Assembly (NCBI GenBank): GCA_038207625.1
Contig: JBBQZO010000012.1
Span: 62,001-126,000 of the forward strand
Direction of reading: 5' to 3'
Source of the DNA: JBBQZO01 sp038207625
GTDB lineage: Bacteria; Pseudomonadota; Gammaproteobacteria; Burkholderiales; Burkholderiaceae_D
DNA: 64,000 bases
Shown: piece after piece, positions 17,870 through 25,314 of the stretch
How positions within the stretch are numbered: the first letter of the stretch is position 1
Layout of the letters: every line of letters begins with the position of its first letter
Notes under the pieces: generated by a model
Told to the model about the DNA's origin: nothing
The model's database searches: none
The model's input: the letters and a program-made list of their open reading frames with translations, nothing else
Position numbers and translations under genes: made by a program

Positions 17870-18052
17870 ATGAGCATGACAAATCGACAAGCATGGAGCA
17901 AGCACCTGGCAACATTGAACGCACGCATCAAGGGCTTCCAACAGAAACCCGAACGTGCCGAACTGGAAGCGGCGATCGACGCGATGCGCGCCTACGCTGA
18001 GGCAGCAGAGACAGGCGGGATCGAGATTCCGATGCACTGGATGGCCGTGTAA
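17870..18052 (+). CDS. 60-residue protein of unknown function
   Basis: Starts MSMTNRQAWSKHLATLNARI with AGAAGGAAC well placed ahead of the ATG. It is mostly helical and charged (KGFQQKPERAELEAAIDAMRAY), ends 'PMHWMAV', and has no signal or membrane segment. Codon use in this frame fits the genome, while the open frame upstream does not. The shape suggests a small helical adaptor; no family is recognised. Confidence 0.5.
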   Translation: MSMTNRQAWSKHLATLNARIKGFQQKPERAELEAAIDAMRAYAEAAETGGIEIPMHWMAV

Positions 18053-18167
18053 TGTCGGCACTTGACGCACCGACATGGTAGTGGCGCGACGCTGACTTCC
18101 GGTTGTTGTGCGCGCGCGGAGAATTTTGTTACATAAGATCAGATAGAAATGAATAGGACTAGTATTG

Positions 18168-18192
18168 CCCCACGGTAAAATTTTCAGTGGGG
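18168..18192 (+). promoter_or_regulatory. hairpin masking the ribosome site of the lipoprotein gene
   Basis: CCCCAC (18168-18173) can pair with GTGGGG (18187-18192), and that GTGGGG is the only Shine-Dalgarno-like sequence before the ATG at 18199. The loop is AT-rich. Such a fold could limit translation at low temperature or until bound by a factor; this is inference from pairing only. Confidence 0.35.
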
Positions 18193-18198
18193 AAATAC

Positions 18199-19392
18199 AT
18201 GGACAGCAAGCGGACAGCAACTTTCGTGCCGGCGACGGGAACTTTGCGCCGGCTTGCCAGCAGCACCATATTGGGATGGGTGGGCCTGTGCACACTGGCC
18301 GCTTGCGGCGGTGGCGCCGCGCCCGATCAGGGATCGCAAGGCGGCGGGGCGGTATCGGCGAGCAGCAACGCGGCGCCGCCAACGAGCGCGGCGCCATCAT
18401 TTGGCGCCGCGTCGCTGCCGAGTGCCGACGCCCGCACGGTGCAACAGGCCGCCATGTTGACAAATGTGCCGGCCGTGCTCACCGATGCCGTGTTCGCGCC
18501 CAGCAGTTTCTGGTACACGCCGATCCCGGCCAGCGTCACCTTGCACGCCAATACGGCGGGTTTTCAGGCTGACTTCCTGCGCCAGAAACAGCTCTATTAC
18601 GGCACCGTCAACATCAACACCTATTCCTACGCCAGCCCGGTCTACATCGCGGCCGACAATGCGCCCACCAGCGCGGTCGTGTATTCAAACTGCCAGCATA
18701 AATTCAGTCCTGAAACGGCGCTCGCAGCGCAATGGACGGCGGTGCCGATTCCACCCTACGCCTTGCCCTCGGACGGCAGCGATGCGGAGATGACGATCTA
18801 CCAGCCATCGACCAACACGCTGTGGGAATTTTGGGTCTCGCGCAATGTGTCCGGGCAGTGGCAGGCGTGCTGGGGCGGCAAGATGAGCAACACCAACACC
18901 GGCGATGGCCGCTGGACTGCACCCTATGGCGCCACGGCCACCGGCCTGCCATTTCTGGGCGGGCAGGTCACGGCGGAGGAATTGGCGCGCGGTGAAATTC
19001 ACCACGCGATCGGCATTTCGCTCGTCGAGGTCGAGGCCGCCGGCATCGTGTCATGGCCTGCCACCCGTTCCGACGGCGTCAACCCCACCTTGCTGCCGAA
19101 CCGGATCCCGGAGGGCTTGCGTTTTCGCCTGGACCCAAGCATCAACGTCGATGCGCTGGCGCTGAGCAGCGCCGGCAAGGTAATCGCGAAGGCGGCCCAG
19201 AAGTATGGTTTCGTGGTGTGGGACAAGGCCGGCGCGTTGTCGATCCGGGTCCAGAACCCCAAATCCTATACGGCGCTGGGCCAGGTCGATCCGTATGTCG
19301 CCTTGTTCGGCGGCAAACCGAGCTACGCCGTGCTGAACGGCTTTCCATGGGAACGCCTGCAGTTTTTGCCGATGGACTACGGCAAACCATAG
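18199..19392 (+). CDS. large conserved lipoprotein of unknown function
   Basis: A 397-residue protein. Lipobox in 'LCTLAACGGG' at about residue 35, then an Ala/Ser/Pro linker to about residue 90. The mature domain is rich in Trp and Tyr ('SSFWYTPIPASVTLH', 'WEFWVSRNVSGQWQACWGG', 'IHHAIGISLVEVEAAG', 'YGFVVWDKAG', 'FPWERLQFLPMDYGKP'), as in sugar-binding or sugar-cleaving proteins, but I recognise no catalytic family. It probably sits in the outer membrane. GTG 18187 is an alternative start; ATG 18199 places the signal better. Confidence 0.65.
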   Translation: MDSKRTATFVPATGTLRRLASSTILGWVGLCTLAACGGGAAPDQGSQGGGAVSASSNAAPPTSAAPSFGAASLPSADARTVQQAAMLTNVPAVLTDAVFAPSSFWYTPIPASVTLHANTAGFQADFLRQKQLYYGTVNINTYSYASPVYIAADNAPTSAVVYSNCQHKFSPETALAAQWTAVPIPPYALPSDGSDAEMTIYQPSTNTLWEFWVSRNVSGQWQACWGGKMSNTNTGDGRWTAPYGATATGLPFLGGQVTAEELARGEIHHAIGISLVEVEAAGIVSWPATRSDGVNPTLLPNRIPEGLRFRLDPSINVDALALSSAGKVIAKAAQKYGFVVWDKAGALSIRVQNPKSYTALGQVDPYVALFGGKPSYAVLNGFPWERLQFLPMDYGKP

Positions 19393-19411
19393 CCGGCGCT
19401 GCTGCGCCGGC
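19392..19411 (+). terminator. hairpin at the lipoprotein gene stop
   Basis: GCCGGCGC-TGCT-GCGCCGGC is a perfect 8-bp stem that begins on the last base of the TAG stop. It has no T-run. It likely marks the 3' end of the transcript. Confidence 0.5.
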
Positions 19412-19511
19412 GCCCCACCCGCCGTGTCCACGCGCAGTTCGCCCACTGTAAGCAAGTTCATCGACGTCGGCCAGGCCGGGCTATGCAACAGCCCCGCTCG
19501 CCCGGCGGCCG

Positions 19512-19529
19512 CTAGACGCAATCGTCTAG
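19512..19529. promoter_or_regulatory. palindrome upstream of the reductase/CoA-ligase pair
   Basis: CTAGACG-CAAT-CGTCTAG is a perfect 7-bp dyad 173 bases before the next ATG, in a 310-base gap (19393-19702) that otherwise holds no recognisable gene. It could be an operator or a small hairpin in the leader. Confidence 0.35.
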
Positions 19530-19702
19530 AATGCCATGATCGATCGCTGAAATGCTTGCCTGTTGGCCAGTTTGGCAACAAAATGCTCTCGGCGCGACCG
19601 ATCTGCGGCGCAGCGCGCGCAATGCCTGCGCGCGTGCGCCGGCGCGGCGTCATCGGGCACGCTCGTCGCGGCGAGCGCAGGGTGGAATTCGAAAGAGAAA
19701 AA

Positions 19703-20710
19703 ATGAAAATATGTGTAGTGGGAGCCGGCGCGATCGGCGGCTATCTGGCGGTCAAGTTGGCGCACAGCGGCCATGACGTCAGCGTAATTTTGCGCGGCAA
19801 GAACTTGGAGGCGGTGCGGGCGAACGGCATGACGCTGCAGATGGCCGACGGCGCCCAGTACCATGCGCTGCTGCATGCGACCGACAACATCGCCAGCCTG
19901 CCGCCGCAGGACGTGGTCATTTTGGGCATGAAGGCGCACCAGGTCGCGGCCGTGGCGGCCGGGATCCCGCTGATCTGCGGACCCGAGACGATGGTGGTGA
20001 CGGCGCAAAACGGCGTGCCCTGGTGGTATTTCCAGAAGCACGGCGGCCCCTACGAGGGACGCCGGGTCGAAGCGGTCGATCCTGGCGGCGTGGTGTCGAG
20101 CGCGCTCGACATCGACAAGATCATCGGCTGCATCGTCTACCCGGCCTGCGAGATCGTCGCGCCGGGTGTCATCAAGCATATTGAAGGCAATCGTTTTTCG
20201 CTCGGCGAACTCGATGGCGAGAGCACGCCGCGCATCCGCCTGCTGGCCGACGCGCTGCGCGAGGCCGGCTTCAAGGCGCCGATCAGCTCCGACATCCGCT
20301 CCGAGCTGTGGGTCAAGCTGTGGGGAAATCTGAGCTTCAACCCGATCAGCGCGCTGACCCACGCGACGCTGGCCGGCATCTGCGAATTCGGACCCAGCCG
20401 CGATCTGGCCGCGCGCATGATGAGCGAAGCGCAAAGCGTGGGCGAACAACTGGGCGTCACGTTCAAGGTGTCGCTGGAAAAACGCATCGCCGGCGCGGCC
20501 GCGGTGGGGGAGCACAAGACGTCGATGCTGCACGATATCGAGGCGGGACGCCCGATCGAACTCGACGCGCTGGTCGCCAGCGTGCTCGAACTGGGCCGCA
20601 TCGCCGGGATTCCCACGCCGACCATCGAAGCGGTGCACGCGCTGGCGGCCTTGCTCGCACACACGGTCCAACAACAACACGGGCGCCTGCAAATGACGTC
20701 CGCCGCCTGA
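19703..20710 (+). CDS. ketopantoate reductase family (PanE/ApbA-like) oxidoreductase
   Basis: A 335-residue NADPH enzyme. N-terminal Rossmann motif 'KICVVGAGAIGGYLA', 'KAHQVAAVA' and the C-terminal helical domain with 'KLWGNLSFNPISALTHATL' (the family Lys) and 'EIDALVASVLELGRIAGIPTP'-type segment. PanE reduces 2-dehydropantoate for CoA synthesis, but many paralogues, especially next to CoA ligases as here, act in catabolic pathways. The ATG at 19703 sits after AAAGAGAAAAA. It is followed by an oxalate-CoA-ligase-like gene 51 bases on, so the biosynthetic role is uncertain. Confidence 0.8.
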   Translation: MKICVVGAGAIGGYLAVKLAHSGHDVSVILRGKNLEAVRANGMTLQMADGAQYHALLHATDNIASLPPQDVVILGMKAHQVAAVAAGIPLICGPETMVVTAQNGVPWWYFQKHGGPYEGRRVEAVDPGGVVSSALDIDKIIGCIVYPACEIVAPGVIKHIEGNRFSLGELDGESTPRIRLLADALREAGFKAPISSDIRSELWVKLWGNLSFNPISALTHATLAGICEFGPSRDLAARMMSEAQSVGEQLGVTFKVSLEKRIAGAAAVGEHKTSMLHDIEAGRPIELDALVASVLELGRIAGIPTPTIEAVHALAALLAHTVQQQHGRLQMTSAA

Positions 20711-20761
20711 ACGCCACCGGCGCGCAGCGTGCAACCTTATTCTCACTTCCAGAAAGCAGCC

Positions 20762-22294
20762 ATGCAACAGATCTCCACCATTGCCGATTTGCTCAAAATC
20801 GGTGCCGACGACGCCATCGCCATCAGCGCTCCGGCCAGCGCGCCACTGACGTATCGGGCACTGCGCGCCATCGTGCAAGACGCCACCGACGCGCTGCGCG
20901 CGATCGGCATCGAGCAGCATGACCGGGTCGCCATCGTGCTGCCCAACGGCCCGGAGATGGCGCTCGCTTTTGTCAGCGTGGCCAACGCCGCCGTCGCCGC
21001 GCCGCTCAATCCCGCCTACCGCGCTGACGAGTTTTCGTTCTACCTCAACGACCTGCACGCGAAAGCGCTGATCGTCGAGGCGGGCAGCCAGTCGCCCGCG
21101 CTGGCGATCGCCGCGCAACTCAAAATTCAGGTGCTGGAACTGATCCCGGCGGACGTGGGCGCCGGCAGCTTCATCTTGCGCCCGCAGACGGCAACCGCCG
21201 TGCCGACCACGGCGGCGCCCACGCGCGCGGCCAGCGCCGCTGATCTCGCCTTGATACTGCACACCTCGGGCACCACCTCGCGTCCGAAAATCGTGCCGCT
21301 GACGCACGCCAACGTGTGTGCGTCGGCCTGCAATGTGCGCGACACGCTGAGCCTGAGCGCCGCTGATCGCGGCCTGAACATCATGCCGCTGTTTCACATC
21401 CACGGCCTGATCGCCGGCCTGCTGGCGCCGCTCGCGGCCGGTGGCACGATTTTCTGTACGCCCGGTTTCAACGCGCTCAAATTCTTCGGCTGGATGACCG
21501 AATCGCATCCCACCTGGTACACGGCGGTGCCGACCATGCACCAGACCATCGTCGCGCGCGCGTCGCAAAATCGCGCCGTGATCGAAGCCAATCCGCTGCG
21601 TTTCCTGCGCTCGTCGTCGGCCTCGATGCCCCCGCAGGTGATCGCCGAATTGGAGGCGGCGTTCGGCGCGCCGCTGGTCGAAGCCTACGGCATGACCGAG
21701 GCGGCGCACCAGATGGCCAGCAATCCATTGCCGCCGGCGCAGCGCATTCCCGGCTCAGTGGGGCTGGCGGCGGGACCCGAAGTGGCCATCATGGACGAGC
21801 AGGGCAGCTTGCTGGCCGCCGGCATGACGGGTGAAATCGTCATTCGCGGCGCCAACGTCACGCTCGGCTACGAGGAAAATCCGAAGGCTAATGCCGAAGC
21901 GTTCACCCATGGCTGGTTCCGCACCGGCGACCAGGGCGTGCTCGACGCGGGCGGTTACCTGAGCATCACCGGGCGCCTGAAGGAAATCATCAGCCGCGGT
22001 GGCGAAAAAATCTCGCCGCGCGAAGTCGATGAAATCCTGATGGACCATCCGGCCGTGCAGCAGGTGGTCACCTTCGGCATCCCGCACGACAAGCTGGGCG
22101 AAGACGTGGGCGCGGCTGTGGTGCTGCATCCGGACGCCGTCGTCACCGAAAAGGAATTGCGCGAGTTCGTGGCGATCCGGTTGGCCGAGTTCAAGGTGCC
22201 GCGCAAGATCCTGTTCCTCGACGAAATCCCGAAAGGCGCCACCGGCAAACTGCAGCGCATCGGCCTGGCCGCCAAGCTCGGTTTGGTCGCGTAA
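20762..22294 (+). CDS. acyl-CoA synthetase, oxalate-CoA ligase-like
   Basis: A 510-residue adenylate-forming enzyme. P-loop 'ILHTSGTTSRPKIVPLTH' (SRPK in place of the more common GxPKG), A5 'EAYGMTEAAHQMASNPLP', A8 'TGRLKEIISRGGEKISPREVDE' and the C-terminal Lys in 'PKGATGKLQR'. SRPK followed by VPLTH, and the block 'HIHGLIAGLLAPLAAGGT', are as in Pcs60/AAE3 oxalyl-CoA synthetases. Activation of oxalate or another short carboxylate is the likely reaction. It forms a unit with the reductase gene just upstream. Confidence 0.8.
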   Translation: MQQISTIADLLKIGADDAIAISAPASAPLTYRALRAIVQDATDALRAIGIEQHDRVAIVLPNGPEMALAFVSVANAAVAAPLNPAYRADEFSFYLNDLHAKALIVEAGSQSPALAIAAQLKIQVLELIPADVGAGSFILRPQTATAVPTTAAPTRAASAADLALILHTSGTTSRPKIVPLTHANVCASACNVRDTLSLSAADRGLNIMPLFHIHGLIAGLLAPLAAGGTIFCTPGFNALKFFGWMTESHPTWYTAVPTMHQTIVARASQNRAVIEANPLRFLRSSSASMPPQVIAELEAAFGAPLVEAYGMTEAAHQMASNPLPPAQRIPGSVGLAAGPEVAIMDEQGSLLAAGMTGEIVIRGANVTLGYEENPKANAEAFTHGWFRTGDQGVLDAGGYLSITGRLKEIISRGGEKISPREVDEILMDHPAVQQVVTFGIPHDKLGEDVGAAVVLHPDAVVTEKELREFVAIRLAEFKVPRKILFLDEIPKGATGKLQRIGLAAKLGLVA

Positions 22295-22379
22295 CAGCCT
22301 GTCGCCAGTGCCGTCGATGCGCGCGCCAGCATGGCCGCATGCGTCGATGGCGTTCGTGTCGCGCCGATAATTCGGCTCG

Positions 22380-22460
22380 CGATAAATAGGGTCAGAGCGA
22401 TAAATAGGGTCAGAGTAGAATTAATTCGCAACTGTTGCAAATTAATTCTACTCTGACCCT
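22380..22460. repeat. palindromic REP-like element with tandem lead-in
   Basis: Two 18-bp tandem copies of CGATAAATAGGGTCAGAG (22380-22397, 22398-22415) run into a perfect 21-bp inverted repeat (22406-22426 with 22440-22460). Its 13-base loop is itself a small dyad (GCAAC-T-GTTGC). The AGGGTCAGAG core resembles the ends of REP-type palindromes mobilised by RAYT/IS200-like transposases; no transposase is nearby. The remaining bases of the 366-base gap hold no recognisable gene. The stem with the following TTGTTTTT could also end the ligase transcript. Confidence 0.85.
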
Positions 22461-22660
22461 AATTGTTTTTGGGCGCACGCGCGCCAGCGCTGGCTGCGGC
22501 CAGGGTGTTCCGGTCGCTGTCCGGTGCCAGCCTTGGTGAGCCGGCCATGGCCGTCGTTTTGCATTCTGTCGCGGGCGCACTGCGCTTCGTCGCAATGGGC
22601 TGTCGTGGCCGGATCAGTCGAATACAGTGATCGCCTGCCACCACTCGACGGGGATGACCG

Positions 22661-23950
22661 ATGTTGCGATACGCGCTGCTGTTGCTGTTTTCATGTTCCT
22701 GCCTGGCCCACGCGGGCGAGGAACACTGGTTGCTGACGCTGGACCGTTGGGGTGACCAGTCCTATATGGCGCTGACGCTGGTTCCCAGCGGCGCCAAACT
22801 GTCCGGTCAGATCGACGGGGACAAGCTGGTCGGCCAACGCAGCGGCAACGCGATCACCTTCGACGTGACCGACGCCGACAAGGCGCATTACACGTATCAC
22901 GGGACGCTGCTGGAGGGGCGCATCGTGGGTACGGCCGATTTCCCCGACACCAATACTGCGACGGCGCGCGCGCAGCACCATTTCACTGCGCGCCGCATCG
23001 CCGATCGGCCCGCCGGACCGGCGCAACTGCACGCGTTTTCGCCCACCGTGTATGCCAATGAATTCAGTCCCCACCGCATGCCCGTGCTGACGATCTGGCC
23101 GGGTGATTCGGTGCGCACCACAACGCTCGATTCGGGCGGCGTCGACGAGCATGGCGTCACGCTCGCCTTGTATGGCAATCCGCAGACGGGGCCGTTTTAC
23201 GTCGACGGTGCCCAGCCGGGCGACACGCTGGCGGTGCATCTGAAGCGCCTGCGCCTCAATCGCGACTACGCCGACAGCCTCGACACCATCGTCGGGCGGG
23301 CGATGAATTCAGCGCTGGCAGCGCGCGCGACAGCGCTGGGCAAGCCGGTGCGCTGGAAACTCGATCGCGTGCGCGGGCTGGCCAGCCCCGAGAAGCCGAG
23401 CGAGGGTTTGCGCACGTTCGCCGTGCCGGTGCGCCCGATGCTGGGCGGATTGGCGGTCGCGCCGGGCAACGGTTCGCCGGCCATTTCCAGCGGCGACACC
23501 GGGCGCTTTGGCGGCAACATGGATTTCAATGAAGTCGTCGAAGGCAATACCGTCTACCTGCCGGTGCAGCAGCCGGGCGCCTTGCTGTACCTGGGCGACG
23601 CGCACGCGCTGCAAGGCGACGGCGAAACGTCGCAGTACGCGTTGGAGACATCGATGGATGTCGAGTTTTCCGTCACCGTCATCAAGGGCCGCGCCGTTAG
23701 CGCGCCGCGGGTGGAGTCGCCCACCCAGATCATGGTGCTGGGGCAGGGCGGCTCGCTCGACGATGCGCTGCGTTCGGCCACCGGCGCGATGGTCGAGTGG
23801 CTGCAGCAGGATTACGGTTTGAGCTTGTCCGAGTGCGCGCAGGTGCTCGGCAGCGCGGTCCATTTCAGCATCCCGAATCTGGCCGGGCGCAGCGTCGGCG
23901 TGGCCGCGAAGCTGGACAAGAGCGTGCTGCCGCCGGCGCGCGCCAGATGA
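22661..23950 (+). CDS. exported acetamidase/formamidase-family protein
   Basis: A 429-residue protein. Signal peptide (LRYALLLLFSCSCLAHAG). About 100 residues of a beta-rich N-terminal region are followed by the FmdA/AmdA fold: 'GVTLALYGNPQTGPFYVDGAQPGDTL', 'GRFGGNMDFNEVVEGNTVYLPVQQPGALLYLGDAHALQGDGE', and the C-terminal 'CAQVLGSAVHFSIPNLAG'. Cytosolic members hydrolyse formamide or acetamide; secreted ones with this extra N-terminal part are not well characterised. It stands alone, with the REP-like palindrome upstream. Confidence 0.82.
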   Translation: MLRYALLLLFSCSCLAHAGEEHWLLTLDRWGDQSYMALTLVPSGAKLSGQIDGDKLVGQRSGNAITFDVTDADKAHYTYHGTLLEGRIVGTADFPDTNTATARAQHHFTARRIADRPAGPAQLHAFSPTVYANEFSPHRMPVLTIWPGDSVRTTTLDSGGVDEHGVTLALYGNPQTGPFYVDGAQPGDTLAVHLKRLRLNRDYADSLDTIVGRAMNSALAARATALGKPVRWKLDRVRGLASPEKPSEGLRTFAVPVRPMLGGLAVAPGNGSPAISSGDTGRFGGNMDFNEVVEGNTVYLPVQQPGALLYLGDAHALQGDGETSQYALETSMDVEFSVTVIKGRAVSAPRVESPTQIMVLGQGGSLDDALRSATGAMVEWLQQDYGLSLSECAQVLGSAVHFSIPNLAGRSVGVAAKLDKSVLPPARAR

Positions 23951-24101
23951 GCGCCGACGCCCAACCGTGCGTCAACGGCGCTGCCGAGCAGGGGCTGCTG
24001 GCGCACCCTGCTGCGCTTGAAGCGCGTGTCTGCGCGTGCGGCCCGATTGCGGTACAGTGTGCGGTGCCCGTCCGTGGGCGATACTTCATATTGGACTTTT
24101 C

Positions 24102-24800
24102 ATGACCGATCTATCCGCTTTCCCCATCACGCAAAAATGGCCGGCCCAGCACCCGGAACGGCTGCAACTGTATTCGCTGGCCACGCCCAACGGCGTCAAG
24201 GTGTCGATCATGCTCGAAGAAACGGGCCTGCCGTACGAGGTGCACAAGGTCGATTTCGGCAGCAACGATCAAACCTCGCCGGCCTTCCTGTCGCTCAATC
24301 CGAACAACAAAATCCCGGCCATCATCGACCCCAACGGACCGGATGGCAAGCCGCTGGCGCTGTTTGAGTCGGGCGCGATTTTGATGTATCTGGCCGATAA
24401 GGCCGGCATGTTCATGCCGACCGACAGCGCGCAGCGCTACCAGGCGATCCAGTGGCTGATGTTTCAGATGGGTGGCATCGGCCCCAGTTTTGGTCAGCTG
24501 GGCTACTACAGCAAGTTCGCCGGCAAAGCCATCGAGGACCCGCGCCCGCGCGAACGCCACGTGGCCGAATCGAAGCGCCTGCTGGGCGTGCTGGACCAGC
24601 GCCTGGCCGAGCGCAGCTGGATCATGGGCGACAGCTACACGATCGCCGACATCGCCACCTTTCCATGGGTGCGCAATCTGATCGGCTTTTACGAGGCGGG
24701 CGAGTTGGTCGGCTTTTCCGATTTTGTCCACGTCCAGCGCGCACTCGATGCGTTCCTGGCGCGCCCGGCCGTGCAGCGCGGCCTGATGATCCCCGCGTGA
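24102..24800 (+). CDS. glutathione S-transferase family protein (YghU/Ure2-like)
   Basis: A 232-residue protein with an N-terminal thioredoxin-like domain ('LYSLATPNGVKVSIMLEETGLPYEVHKVDF', 'NPNNKIPAIIDP', 'LFESGAILMYLADK') and a helical C-terminal domain ('YTIADIATFPWVRN'). The 'TPNG' motif and N-terminal extension are as in Nu-class YghU/YfcG-type enzymes, which act as disulfide-bond reductases. ATG 24102 is chosen over an earlier in-frame start because the family begins near 'FPITQKWPAQHPERLQLY'. Confidence 0.88.
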   Translation: MTDLSAFPITQKWPAQHPERLQLYSLATPNGVKVSIMLEETGLPYEVHKVDFGSNDQTSPAFLSLNPNNKIPAIIDPNGPDGKPLALFESGAILMYLADKAGMFMPTDSAQRYQAIQWLMFQMGGIGPSFGQLGYYSKFAGKAIEDPRPRERHVAESKRLLGVLDQRLAERSWIMGDSYTIADIATFPWVRNLIGFYEAGELVGFSDFVHVQRALDAFLARPAVQRGLMIPA

Positions 24801-24817
24801 ACTGAACCGGTGACGCC

Positions 24818-25126
24818 ATGATTATTTGGCAGGGAATGAACACAATCGAACTGGCGCGTTTTGAGCGACGCTGGACGATGGATCTTGCCGCTTTCGGTGC
24901 CGGGACAATTGTCGTCTTCGCATACCTCGTGGCGTTCGCGCCGCAAGGTCATGCGGCATGGTGGTGCTGCGTCCTCGGTGGAACAACGATTGCGCGCTGC
25001 CTGTTCGCCGCTCATCGGCTTGGCAATCCGGAGCGTTTGCGGGCACCGTTCGATGGCGACATCTTGCTTGCTGAACCAATCTGCCCCATTGATTTGGGCG
25101 ACATCGATCATCGATGGTGCTGGTGA
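24818..25126 (+). CDS. possible small membrane protein, doubtful
   Basis: An open frame of 102 residues 17 bases after the transferase. It has two hydrophobic stretches (FGAGTIVVFAYLVAFA and a Trp/Cys-rich one). It lacks a good ribosome site, its base composition is lower in GC than neighbours, and the last 25 residues look random. It could be a remnant. Bases 25127-25314 hold nothing I can name. Confidence 0.25.
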   Translation: MIIWQGMNTIELARFERRWTMDLAAFGAGTIVVFAYLVAFAPQGHAAWWCCVLGGTTIARCLFAAHRLGNPERLRAPFDGDILLAEPICPIDLGDIDHRWCW

Positions 25127-25314
25127 ATTGTCAAGTCAGGTCGGGCAGGCTGCGTCATACCCTAATGATGTTGGCCTTCGCGCCGCCAGCCTGGTATTTC
25201 TACGGGGCGCACCCCTGGCCGCGTCGCATTGCGGCGCCATCAGCAAGCATTGCGTGCATGCGGGCGTTGCTGGCACACCCGTTTGGATGGCGGCGCTGAC
25301 ACCGCTGATGCCCG

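Noticed and set aside
19526..21709. Long antisense frame over the reductase and CoA-ligase genes
   Set aside because: It spans two sense genes and an intergenic gap and has no recognisable domain.
24818..25126. Confident membrane-protein gene
   Set aside because: Kept only as a doubtful entry because ribosome site, codon use and family support are all weak.
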